Assembly: GCA_965242605.1 (NCBI GenBank)
Contig: CBDESS010000003.1
Coordinates: forward strand, 431,392-495,391
Direction: 5' to 3'
DNA: 64,000 bases
Source: JAAXHF01 sp965242605
GTDB taxonomy: Bacteria; Desulfobacterota; Binatia; Bin18
Below the pieces are notes generated by a model, which made no database searches, had not been told where the DNA came from, and worked only from the letters and a program-made list of their open reading frames with translations. The stretch's first letter is position 1. Each line of letters opens with the position of its first letter. Shown one piece after another: positions 1-7,883 of this stretch. Both the position numbers and the translations under genes were made by a program.

Positions 1-2
1 TG

Positions 3-431
3 GCCTTGTGTCTTCAAAATCGCATCTCTGAGGTGTTTGGGGTTGATATCCACCCCGCGGCCCGCATCGGCTCAGGGGTGTTCATTGACCACGGCACGAG
101 TCTGGTCATCGGTGAGACCGCGGTGGTAGAAGACGAGGTGTCCATGCTCCAGGAAGTCACCCTCGGCGGCACCGGCAAGGAGAGCGGCGACCGCCACCCC
201 AAGATTCGGACCGGCGTATTGATCAGCGCCGGGGCCAAGATTCTGGGCAATGTTGAGGTCGGTGCGGACGCCAAGGTCGGTGCCGGCAGCGTTGTGCTGA
301 GCGACGTGCCGGCCGGCTGCACGGTGGCCGGCGTGCCGGCCAAAATCGTTGGCCGCTGCGCCAAAAGCCACCACCCGGCCCTGGAAATGGACCACCGCAT
401 CCCGGACTACGAGCCGCTTGAAGAGCACTGA
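3..431 (+). CDS. cysE: Serine O-acetyltransferase, C-terminal part (5' end outside window)
   Basis: The gene enters from the left edge; about 142 C-terminal residues are present. CysE transfers acetyl from acetyl-CoA to L-serine, the first step of cysteine synthesis in the cytosol. The stretch SEVFGVDIHPAARIG, followed by HGTSLVIGETAVV and a run of hexapeptide repeats, is the left-handed beta-helix of the family; the VPAGCTVAGVPAKIVG segment closes it. The tail is hydrophilic and ends in EEH. There is no start codon in the window, because the reading frame is open to the edge. The aminopeptidase gene follows after about 40 bases on the same strand. Family assignment is firm; CysE rather than a related hexapeptide acetyltransferase rests on the conserved HPAA and GTSLVIGETAVV motifs. 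Confidence 0.9.
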   Translation, partial: ALCLQNRISEVFGVDIHPAARIGSGVFIDHGTSLVIGETAVVEDEVSMLQEVTLGGTGKESGDRHPKIRTGVLISAGAKILGNVEVGADAKVGAGSVVLSDVPAGCTVAGVPAKIVGRCAKSHHPALEMDHRIPDYEPLEEH

Positions 432-468
432 GGCAGGCCGGGGCAGCTCACACGACAGAACAAGGAGG

Positions 469-2337
469 ATGCATCTTTTGGATAGCGTGACCAAGGAGCA
501 GATCGCCGGGCGGGTCGCCGCCTTATGCCAGCGTCTCCAGGCAGCCCGGGTTGATGCCTACCTGGTGCCGTCCTCGGATTGCCACCTCAACGAATATGTC
601 TCAGCCTATCAGCAACGCCGGGCCGCACTGAGCAACTTCACCGGCTCGGCCGGCGACGCCCTGATCAGCCCCCACGGCAACCATGTGTTTGTGGACGCCC
701 GCTATTACTTGCAGGCCGAACAGGAGGTCGATCCGACCCTGTTTCGGGTTCACAAAGTGGGCATGGAGGGCGCGAAGACCCTGACCGAATGGCTGGGCGA
801 AATGGAAAAAGAGCGCGGCAGTCTGCGGGTCGGCTATGATCCGTTTGTGATAGCAATGGAGATGCACGCCGCCTATAGCCGCGCACTCAAGGCCGAGGCT
901 TCCGCCCTGGTGCCGATTGCCGGCAACCTGGTTGATGCGGTCTGGCACGACCGGCCCCCAGCCCCATCCCGGCCGATCTACCTGCTGTCAGAGGCCGACA
1001 GCGGCCGTTCGGTGGCCGATAAGCTGGCCGCGGTGCGAGAAAAAATGGCCGAGCACGAGGTGACAGTTCTGGTCCTGACCAAGCTTGACGAAATTGCCTG
1101 GCTGACCAATCTGCGCGGCAGCGACGTGGCGTATAACCCGGTCTTTGAGTCCTACTGTGTGCTTGAGCGGGACAGGGCAACGTGTTTTACCCGCCTCACC
1201 CCTGAGCCCGCAATTCAGGCCGCCCTGGCACCGGACCTGAGCTTTGCCGCGTATGCGGCCTATACCGAGACGCTGCGGCGCATCAGCGCCAACCCGACCG
1301 GAAAAATCTGGCTTGACCCGGCCGGCACGACCATGGGCACCCGCCTGCTCCTGCCCGAAGGCCGCCAGGTATACGAGGCACGCAACCCGGTCGTGCTGAT
1401 GAAGGCGCTCAAAAACGAGGTCGAGCTCGCCCGCAGCCGCCAAGCTCATCAACGCGCCGCGGCGGCCAAGGTCCGCAGCCTGGCCCGCATGGAGCGGCTG
1501 CGGGCCGCGGGGCGGCCGCTGAGTGAAAAGGCGTATGCCCAGATGTTGCACGACGAATACGCCGGCGAAGACGGGTTCCGCGAGCTGAGTTTTGCCACCA
1601 TTGCTGCGGTCGGGGCCAATGGGGCGATTGTCCACTACGGCGGGGCCAACGATGAGGTAGCCCTCCGGGACGGCGAGCTGCTGCTCGTCGACTCCGGCGT
1701 CCAGATGGGGGCTGGCACGACCGATGACACCCGGACGATCTGCCTTGGCACGCCAACCGAGCGCCAACAGCGGCTGTATACCCTGGTCCTGCGCTGTCAT
1801 ATCCAGTTGGCGCGCCAGAAGTTTCCCGAAGGCACGGGCGGCGTCGCCCTCGACGCCCTGACCCGCGGCCAGATGTGGAACGCCGGCCTTGACTACGGCC
1901 ACGGCACCGGGCACGGGGTCGGGGCGCTGCTCAACGTCCACGAAGGCCCCCAGCGGGTCGCCAGCCGCGGCAGCGACGAAGCCCTCCAGCCCGGCATGAT
2001 TATTTCCAACGAACCCGGCTATTACGAGGCTGGCTGGGGCGGGATTCGGCTCGAAAACCTGTACGTCGTCACGCCCGACAACAGCCTGCCCGAGCACCCC
2101 AGCGGCAAAAAATGGCTTCAACTCGAGACGCTGACCCTGATTCCGTTTGACCACCGTCTGATTGACTGGGCACAGCTCAGCCAGGCCGACCGCGGCTGGC
2201 TGGCCGACTATCATCGGCAGGTGCTCAACACCATCGGCCCCCTGCTTGGCGACGAAGACCGGGCCTGGCTCGGGGCGGCCTGCCAGCCGTTTGTTGAGCA
2301 ATGGCCCCAGTCAGGCAACAATGGCGGCGGCTTTTAG
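469..2337 (+). CDS. Xaa-Pro aminopeptidase (aminopeptidase P, M24 family)
   Basis: A cytosolic metallopeptidase that removes N-terminal residues preceding proline. About 622 residues, the long aminopeptidase P form, with two N-terminal creatinase-like domains (roughly 1-300) and a C-terminal pita-bread domain. The five metal ligands are visible: Asp in LLLVDSG, Asp in TDDTRT, His in GHGTGHGVG, Glu in ISNEPGYY and Glu in IRLENLY. The start is uncertain. The ATG at 469 directly abuts AGGAGG, whereas the TTG at 478 has the same Shine-Dalgarno at ideal spacing and may be the real start. The 3' end overlaps the convergent CoA-transferase by 27 bases. Function is clear; the exact peptide substrates are not. 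Confidence 0.93.
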   Translation: MHLLDSVTKEQIAGRVAALCQRLQAARVDAYLVPSSDCHLNEYVSAYQQRRAALSNFTGSAGDALISPHGNHVFVDARYYLQAEQEVDPTLFRVHKVGMEGAKTLTEWLGEMEKERGSLRVGYDPFVIAMEMHAAYSRALKAEASALVPIAGNLVDAVWHDRPPAPSRPIYLLSEADSGRSVADKLAAVREKMAEHEVTVLVLTKLDEIAWLTNLRGSDVAYNPVFESYCVLERDRATCFTRLTPEPAIQAALAPDLSFAAYAAYTETLRRISANPTGKIWLDPAGTTMGTRLLLPEGRQVYEARNPVVLMKALKNEVELARSRQAHQRAAAAKVRSLARMERLRAAGRPLSEKAYAQMLHDEYAGEDGFRELSFATIAAVGANGAIVHYGGANDEVALRDGELLLVDSGVQMGAGTTDDTRTICLGTPTERQQRLYTLVLRCHIQLARQKFPEGTGGVALDALTRGQMWNAGLDYGHGTGHGVGALLNVHEGPQRVASRGSDEALQPGMIISNEPGYYEAGWGGIRLENLYVVTPDNSLPEHPSGKKWLQLETLTLIPFDHRLIDWAQLSQADRGWLADYHRQVLNTIGPLLGDEDRAWLGAACQPFVEQWPQSGNNGGGF

Positions 2338-3513
2338 GCGTTGGATAGCGTCCGCGCTGTAGCCGAGTTCGCCCAAAATCTCGTCGGTGTGCTGGCCGAG
2401 GCCGGGGGGCGGGCTCTGGACCGCGGCCGGGGTGCCTGAAAAACGCCACACCGGCCCAATCGTCTCAAACGGCTCGGTGCCCGGACGCGCAACCTGCCGC
2501 ACCACGTCCAAGGCTTTGACCTGGGGATGCTCAAATATGTCTGTGTAGGTGGTAAACGGCACCGCGTCGCCCTGAAACTCGTGAATGAGCCTGACGATTT
2601 CAGCGGTGCTGCGCCGGGCAAACGCGCGCTCCCAGAGCGGCTTGACCTCGGCAACATAGCGGCCCACCCCGGTCGCTTCACGCCCAAAGTCGTCAAAACG
2701 GGGGTCGGCCAGGCAGTCTTCCATACCGAGCGCAATCAGCAGCCGGTCCCAGTCTTCGCTGCTGCCCCGCCGCAGGCTGAAAAAGACTTGACCGTCTTTG
2801 GTCTGATAGCCCTCGTCGGGCGGTTTGGTGTAGTTGTCGAGATGGAAGCCGTACCAGTCGTCCGGGTCGGTCATTGCGGTCCACATAATGCCCCGCATGT
2901 GCAGCAGCGTGCCCAACATGCTGACCGAGACGCGCTGCCCCTGGCCTGTGCGCACCCGGTGGAACAGCCCGGCCGTGACCGCCTGAGAGACAAACACGCC
3001 GGTGCTGAGGCTGGCTACATCCGTCCCCAGACGCACCGGCGGCTCGCCAATCCGGCCCAGCGAGTTGGTGTAGTCGGCCATGGCCTGAATAACCAGCTCG
3101 GCCCCGGGCAGCTTGCGCAGCGGCCCTTTCTCGCCAAAGGCGCTGACCGCGCAGTAGACCAGCCGGGGGTTGAGCGCCCGCAGGGCCTCGTAGCCAAGCC
3201 CCAGCTTTTCCACCTCATCCGGGTCCAGGTCCTCAAGCACGACATCCGCCTGCGCTGCCAGCCGCCGCACAATCTCCCTGCCTTCGTCGGTCCAGATATC
3301 GAGCGCCAGGCTCTTTTTATTGCGGTTGAGACTCAGAAAAACGGCGCTGTCCTGGCCAATGAACGGCGGTCCCATGGCCCGTGATGCATCCCCGCCGAGC
3401 GGCTCCAGCTTGATGACCTCGGCCCCGGCATCCCCCAGCCGCATCGCGCCAAACGGGCCGCACAAGCCCTGGGTCAGGTCAACAATGCGATAGCCGGACA
3501 GTGCGCCAGACAT
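2311..3513 (-). CDS. CaiB/BaiF family (class III) CoA-transferase
   Basis: A 400-residue family III CoA-transferase, expected to move CoA between carboxylic acids through an enzyme-bound aspartyl thioester. The N-terminal GYRIVDLTQGLCGPFGAMRL, the Rossmann-like GAEVIKLEPLGGD and the LGTDVASLSTG segment (position of the catalytic Asp) are typical. It lies 5 bases after the stop of a second CaiB/BaiF gene (3519-4670), so the pair may form a two-subunit enzyme as in some other family III transferases. The run continues upstream with an OB-fold protein and a thiolase on the same strand, suggesting an acyl-CoA degradation operon. The start was placed at the ATG giving MSGALSGYRIVDL. The substrate cannot be read from sequence. 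Confidence 0.88.
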   Translation of the reverse strand: MSGALSGYRIVDLTQGLCGPFGAMRLGDAGAEVIKLEPLGGDASRAMGPPFIGQDSAVFLSLNRNKKSLALDIWTDEGREIVRRLAAQADVVLEDLDPDEVEKLGLGYEALRALNPRLVYCAVSAFGEKGPLRKLPGAELVIQAMADYTNSLGRIGEPPVRLGTDVASLSTGVFVSQAVTAGLFHRVRTGQGQRVSVSMLGTLLHMRGIMWTAMTDPDDWYGFHLDNYTKPPDEGYQTKDGQVFFSLRRGSSEDWDRLLIALGMEDCLADPRFDDFGREATGVGRYVAEVKPLWERAFARRSTAEIVRLIHEFQGDAVPFTTYTDIFEHPQVKALDVVRQVARPGTEPFETIGPVWRFSGTPAAVQSPPPGLGQHTDEILGELGYSADAIQRLKAAAIVA

Positions 3514-3518
3514 GCGCT

Positions 3519-4670
3519 CTAGTCTCCAATACCGAACTCGCGCAGCACTTCCCGTGTATGCTCGCCCTTGAGCCCGCCGGGTCGAACCGGACCGGCCGGG
3601 GTGTGGCTGAATTTCCACGGCACGCCGTCAACACTGAGTGTGCCCCAGTGGGGGCTGTCCATATCGACGATGTGTTCGTTTTCCAGCACTTGAGGATGAT
3701 GGCGGAGGGCCTCAAAATCCTGAATGCGGCTGTTCGGCACCCTCTCCCTGGTCAGCCGGATCACCCACCAGGCGACCGGTTTGGTCCGAAACCGTTCTTC
3801 AAGTATGGGGATCAGCGCTTGCCTGCGCTTGACCCGCTTGGGGTTGGTGGCAAAACGCGGATCGCCAATCAGTTCCTCGGCTTTGATCGCCCGGCACAAA
3901 CGTGGCCACTGGTCTTCGCTGACCACCCCGACCGCGATATATTTCTGGTCTTCGCACACAAAGGCCTGGTGGGGGACGGTCGTTGTCACCGCGCTGCCCA
4001 TTGGCCGGGGCTGTTGCCTGGTGGCGAAGTATTCGGCCAGGCGGCTGGTCTGAAGCGACAGGGCCGCCGACACCATTTCAATTGCAATATGCTGCCCCTG
4101 GCCGGTCTTCTCCCGGGCCAACAGGGCTTGCAATACCGCCTCGACAATCATCGAGCTGGTATTGATATCGAGATGGGCAAAATGACGGAACATCTCGCCC
4201 TGCGAGCCGGCAGGGCCGGTGACACTGCACCAGCCGGAAAAAGCCTGGACAGTTGGGTCAATCCCGGCTTCTTGGGCCATCGGTCCGGTTCTGCCGTAGG
4301 CCGAAGCCGAGACATAGATCAGCTTGGGATTGATGGGCGAGACCACATCGTAGCCGAGGCCGAGGCGTTTGACCGCTCCGGGCCGCATGTTCTGGATGAA
4401 CACGTCGCTCTTTTCAATGATGTTCAGCGCAATCGCCCGGTCGGCTTCCTGTTTGAGGTCAAGGACGATGTGGCGTTTGTTAAAGTTGGCTGAGATGTAG
4501 AGCACGGCCGAACCCCTGATCGGCGGCGGAATAGCGTGCGAGAGTTCCCCGCCCGGGGCCTCGACCTTGATGACATCGGCCCCCAACTCGCCCAACAGCT
4601 TGGCCGCCCAGGGGCCGACCGCGGCAATGCTCAGGTCAAAGACGCGAATGCCGTCGAGAATGCCTGTCAT
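3519..4670 (-). CDS. CaiB/BaiF family (class III) CoA-transferase
   Basis: 383 residues, a paralogue of the downstream CoA-transferase. It shows MTGILDGIRVFDLSIAAVGP, GADVIKVEAPGGE, the NFNKRHIVLDLK segment and HLDINTSSMIVEAVLQAL around the expected catalytic Asp. A good Shine-Dalgarno (GGGAGGAA) precedes the ATG at 4670. The two transferases are adjacent and co-oriented with a DUF35 protein and a thiolase, which fits activation and cleavage of an unknown acid as its CoA ester. Substrate unknown; a partner role with the neighbouring transferase is inference. Confidence 0.88.
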   Translation of the reverse strand: MTGILDGIRVFDLSIAAVGPWAAKLLGELGADVIKVEAPGGELSHAIPPPIRGSAVLYISANFNKRHIVLDLKQEADRAIALNIIEKSDVFIQNMRPGAVKRLGLGYDVVSPINPKLIYVSASAYGRTGPMAQEAGIDPTVQAFSGWCSVTGPAGSQGEMFRHFAHLDINTSSMIVEAVLQALLAREKTGQGQHIAIEMVSAALSLQTSRLAEYFATRQQPRPMGSAVTTTVPHQAFVCEDQKYIAVGVVSEDQWPRLCRAIKAEELIGDPRFATNPKRVKRRQALIPILEERFRTKPVAWWVIRLTRERVPNSRIQDFEALRHHPQVLENEHIVDMDSPHWGTLSVDGVPWKFSHTPAGPVRPGGLKGEHTREVLREFGIGD

Positions 4671-4698
4671 ACTTCCTCCCCATCAGCTGCTCTTGCCA

Positions 4699-5115
4699 TC
4701 AACCGCTCTTGAGCGGCCTGAACTTGGCCAGCGTGATATCATCGCTTACATCGTCAAAGTGAATCTCGACCATCATGCCGATCCGAATATCAGCGTTGTC
4801 TACCCCGACCAGATTGGTCAGCAGCCGTGGGCCTTCCTCAAGCTCGACCTCGGCGACATTATACGGAACATCGGCCTTGAACGATGAAAAATAGGCCTGA
4901 TGAAACACTACCCAGGAGTTGACCCGACCGCGGCCGCTCAGCTCCTGCCAGGCAAAACTCGGCGACCAACAGGCGGGACAGAATGGGGTCGGCGGATACC
5001 AGGTTTTGCCGCACTCGTTGCATTGCGGCATGACAAACCGGTGCTGCTTGAGACCCTCCCAGTAGGGCCGGTTGAGCGAAGAGACTGCCGGCCTCGGTCT
5101 GGTGTAGTCGGCCAT
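4699..5115 (-). CDS. Zn-ribbon/OB-fold protein (DUF35 family)
   Basis: 138 residues. An N-terminal rubredoxin-like zinc ribbon has the pairs CNECG and CPACW, followed by an OB-fold (about 55-135). Such proteins bind acyl-CoA and usually work as an obligate partner of a thiolase-like enzyme. The thiolase gene ends 2 bases upstream, so the two are almost certainly co-translated. No catalytic residues of its own are expected. Family and partner assignment are firm; the reaction is not known. Confidence 0.85.
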   Translation of the reverse strand: MADYTRPRPAVSSLNRPYWEGLKQHRFVMPQCNECGKTWYPPTPFCPACWSPSFAWQELSGRGRVNSWVVFHQAYFSSFKADVPYNVAEVELEEGPRLLTNLVGVDNADIRIGMMVEIHFDDVSDDITLAKFRPLKSG

Positions 5116-5117
5116 GC

Positions 5118-6293
5118 TTACCTCCGATAGAGCAGCGAATCACCGTAGGCGTTGGCCCACTGGGCCAGCGTGGCGTTCGGCACCTGCCGGGGGCCACACT
5201 CGCCACGCAACTGGCGCACCAACTCGACCTGATGATTCCAGCCCATGATATGCCCCTCAGACAGCAGCCCGCCATTGGTATTCATCGGCAGCTCGCCGCC
5301 CAGCGCGATCCGCCCGCCCTGGCTGAAGGCCGCGGCCTCTCCCTGGCCACAGAACCCGAACCGTTCGAGTGCGGTCCAGGCCAGGATGGCAAAGGCGTCA
5401 TAGGTAAACAGCAGGTCAATGTCCTGGGGCGAGACACCGGCCATCTCGTAGACCGGCTGGACGCCCGGCTGGTAGTCAAACACCTCCTGCTGCGAGGTCC
5501 CAAAACCGGGATAGGTCCAGATGAACTCCTCCCGGCCGGCCGGCAAGCCCTGCATCCCGCTGATATACACCGGCGGCTTTTTCATATCCCGGGCGCGTTC
5601 GGCACTGGTGACAAGCACACAGGCCGCCCCGTCGTTAATGAGACAGTAGTCAAACAGACGCAGGGGTTCACACACAAAGCGGGAGTTTTGATGATCGTCA
5701 ACCGTGAGCGGCTCGCGCATAATCGCCGCCGGATTGAGCGAGGCGTGTTTGCGAAAAGCCACCGCTACCGCGGCCAGGTCGCGGCTGCTTGCCCCAAACC
5801 GCTCGAAATACTTGCGGGCCACCAGCGCGGCCCCGGCCCCAGGTGAGGTCATGCCATAGACCGGGTCTTCGCCGTGTCCGCCGCCGGCCTCACGCGCGCC
5901 CTCGGCGTCCCCCGCCCCGCCCATCACTGGCCGGCGAAACCCGGAGAAACTGATCGCCGCCAGACAGGCCACCGTGTGGGCCAGACCGGCACTGACCATC
6001 ATCGCCGCCCACTGCATGCAGCTGGCGGTAAAACGGCCGTGCGCCCAGGTCTGGTTATAGGCCCGCAGCTTGAGGCCCAAGGCGTAGGCCAGGGTATCGG
6101 CATCGGCCCCAATCGGCGTGCCAAAGCTGACAATCAGGCCGTCCAGGTCGTCACGCCCCAGCCCGGCGTCGTCAAGCGCATTGCGAATCGCCTCGCCGGC
6201 CAAGTCAATCTGGCTGCGGTTCAGGCGTCGGCCGTAGGGCGAGTGCCCTACCCCGCACACCGCGGCTCTATCTTTCAAGTCCCAGCCAAGCAT
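5118..6293 (-). CDS. Thiolase-like (SCP2-type) acyl-CoA acetyltransferase
   Basis: 391 residues of thiolase fold in the lipid-transfer/SCP-x branch. The nucleophile is probably the Cys in FTASCMQWAA, and the C-terminal NTNGGLLSEGHIMGWN carries the His. The first gene of the minus-strand CoA operon; ATG at 6293 behind a GGAGGG site at good spacing. Its adjacent DUF35 partner is typical of thiolases that act on bulky acyl chains such as steroid side chains or branched acids. It could be either a degradative thiolase or an aldolase-type enzyme of the same fold. Confidence 0.85.
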   Translation of the reverse strand: MLGWDLKDRAAVCGVGHSPYGRRLNRSQIDLAGEAIRNALDDAGLGRDDLDGLIVSFGTPIGADADTLAYALGLKLRAYNQTWAHGRFTASCMQWAAMMVSAGLAHTVACLAAISFSGFRRPVMGGAGDAEGAREAGGGHGEDPVYGMTSPGAGAALVARKYFERFGASSRDLAAVAVAFRKHASLNPAAIMREPLTVDDHQNSRFVCEPLRLFDYCLINDGAACVLVTSAERARDMKKPPVYISGMQGLPAGREEFIWTYPGFGTSQQEVFDYQPGVQPVYEMAGVSPQDIDLLFTYDAFAILAWTALERFGFCGQGEAAAFSQGGRIALGGELPMNTNGGLLSEGHIMGWNHQVELVRQLRGECGPRQVPNATLAQWANAYGDSLLYRR

Positions 6294-6394
6294 CGGCAGC
6301 CCTCCTTCGGCTGACAAGGTAGGCTGGCAGCACTGCAAGTGTCAACAGGAACCGCTTACGGGCGATACGGCAGGAGGGAGCTTCGCTGGCCCCC

Positions 6395-7408
6395 TCAGTT
6401 GTTGATCTGTGTGATGACGAATCTCTGCTCGGGCTCGCTCCACTCCACTACGACACTCTGGCCTGTATCCGGGAAATCCTCAACCGTCACCCTGGCACTC
6501 GCCCCGCGGATAAACTCTTCAGCAAAGGCCACAACAGAAAAATTCCGCGGCTCTCCCTGCACCTCTCCGTTTTGTATGAGCCGCATGGTTTTGGGGCCTG
6601 GCCCCAGGAGAGCCCAGTTCATGGTGGTGCTGAACCCATTATCACTATCGCCGCAGACGGACTCGGTATCCCCTCGTGGTACGCCATGAGGAAGGGCAAA
6701 AGTGCTAGTGACCCCGTTCTCGTCGCTGAACTCGGCCTTCAAATCTCCGCCCAGACACGACCAGCCGCGGATATTACTGACGCCGCTCACTGTCGAACCC
6801 TCGGCCGGCGATTCGATAACCGCGCCACGGGCAGGAGGTTCGCCTGAGGTAAAGTCAATATCCGCCATTCCTGTAGATGTAGACTCTGTTCTACCCACGA
6901 TAACTCGCCTGTCCGCGTCAACCCTAACCGCGGTGTAGCGAGTCAGATCCTGGCCTGACACCTCCCCTGTCAGGTCTTCTCCCACGATTCTTCCAGTATA
7001 AGAACTGGAAGTCTGACAACCAACTCTGACAAGAACGATATTATGAGTCGTATCAAGCTCAAGGCAAGAATGCGGAATGCAAAGAACCGCATCGTCTATG
7101 GTTACAGTGACCGGATAGTCGAGGCTGTCCACTTCGCATTGTGACTCGACATTGAAGAATTGGACTCCATAATGCTCTACGGCACACCTCATCTCCTCCG
7201 GCCGCGCTGGCCGAAATTGGCCTTCCACTCGACAAATTGACGGGCCATAGATGTTGTTCACGGTTTCGGAGACACCGGCGTAGGAGCCTGTCCCGTCAAA
7301 GTTGGTTTCCGAAGTTACAGACAGAGTGCCGGAGGATTGAGACATCTCCGCCGCTGCCGGGCCGGCCATCCACAACAGAACACATAAGGTTATGAGCCTA
7401 CCACACAT
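6395..7408 (-). CDS. Secreted protein of unknown function with Ig-like module
   Basis: 337 residues. The N-terminal signal peptide is clear (MCGRLITLCVLLWMAGPAAA, cleavage before EMSQ). The middle part is rich in Cys (at least six), suggesting disulfides outside the cytoplasm. The stretch after SPAEGSTVSGVSNIRGWSC, up to GFSTTMNWALLGPG, looks like a recurrent secreted beta-sandwich module of environmental bacteria. The extreme C-terminus (VVVEWSEPEQRFVITQ) forms a further strand-rich unit. AAGGAGG lies 6 bases before the chosen ATG; a longer frame start upstream is less likely. Divergent from the small regulator at 7468. Function unknown. Confidence 0.6.
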   Translation of the reverse strand: MCGRLITLCVLLWMAGPAAAEMSQSSGTLSVTSETNFDGTGSYAGVSETVNNIYGPSICRVEGQFRPARPEEMRCAVEHYGVQFFNVESQCEVDSLDYPVTVTIDDAVLCIPHSCLELDTTHNIVLVRVGCQTSSSYTGRIVGEDLTGEVSGQDLTRYTAVRVDADRRVIVGRTESTSTGMADIDFTSGEPPARGAVIESPAEGSTVSGVSNIRGWSCLGGDLKAEFSDENGVTSTFALPHGVPRGDTESVCGDSDNGFSTTMNWALLGPGPKTMRLIQNGEVQGEPRNFSVVAFAEEFIRGASARVTVEDFPDTGQSVVVEWSEPEQRFVITQINN

Positions 7409-7467
7409 GGCATTCCTCCTTATCCTGACTGCCAGATACGATTTTTTCCCTAGTATCATGTCTGGCG

Positions 7468-7731
7468 GTGCGGATCAAGACTCTGCGGAAATTGAAGGGC
7501 CACATGCAGGAAGAGCTGGCAGAAAAGATCGACATCAGCGCCAATGATCTGGCCGGCATTGAGCGGGGAGAGGCGAATCCGATGCCGGCTCTGCTCCAGC
7601 GCCTTTCCACTGGGCTGGAAATCCCGCTGTCCGAATTGTTTCAGTATCGACTGGAGGACGGACGGTCCAACTCCGCCAGCGGCTGGACCGGCTCATCAAC
7701 GGAGCCGGCGACGGAGACCTGCCCCAGCTGA
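7468..7731 (+). CDS. Small XRE-family helix-turn-helix regulator
   Basis: 87 residues. The HTH spans about 1-55 (RKLKGHMQEELAEKIDISAN then IERGEANPMPALLQRLS), a lambda repressor/XRE-type fold. The usual LTQEELA is here HMQEELA. The tail is a low-complexity Ser/Thr/Gly extension. The GTG at 7468 has no obvious Shine-Dalgarno and the frame stays open a little upstream, so the N-terminus may be incomplete. It is divergent from the secreted protein and precedes the symporter, so it may regulate either. DNA-binding is a family inference. Confidence 0.65.
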   Translation: MRIKTLRKLKGHMQEELAEKIDISANDLAGIERGEANPMPALLQRLSTGLEIPLSELFQYRLEDGRSNSASGWTGSSTEPATETCPS

Positions 7732-7883
7732 CCCCGAGTGTTCGAGGCATTGTTGGAGTAAGGAGATGACCTACACTTTTTGCGCTGGCTGTGATAGGCA
7801 GAGCTGTCCGGCGGGACAGGGACTCACCACCCCCACGCCGCAGAAAGGAATGTCGGCCAGGCAACAGGCCGCTCTCCACACAC

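Noticed and set aside
349..468. N-terminal extension of the aminopeptidase
   Set aside because: It overlaps cysE in another frame and is not part of the M24 fold; AGGAGG marks a later start.
988..2301. Long reverse-strand frame opposite the aminopeptidase
   Set aside because: Antisense shadow in GC-rich coding sequence; the sense protein has all family motifs.
2527..4493. Plus-strand frames opposite the CoA-transferases
   Set aside because: Antisense shadows with no conserved domain.
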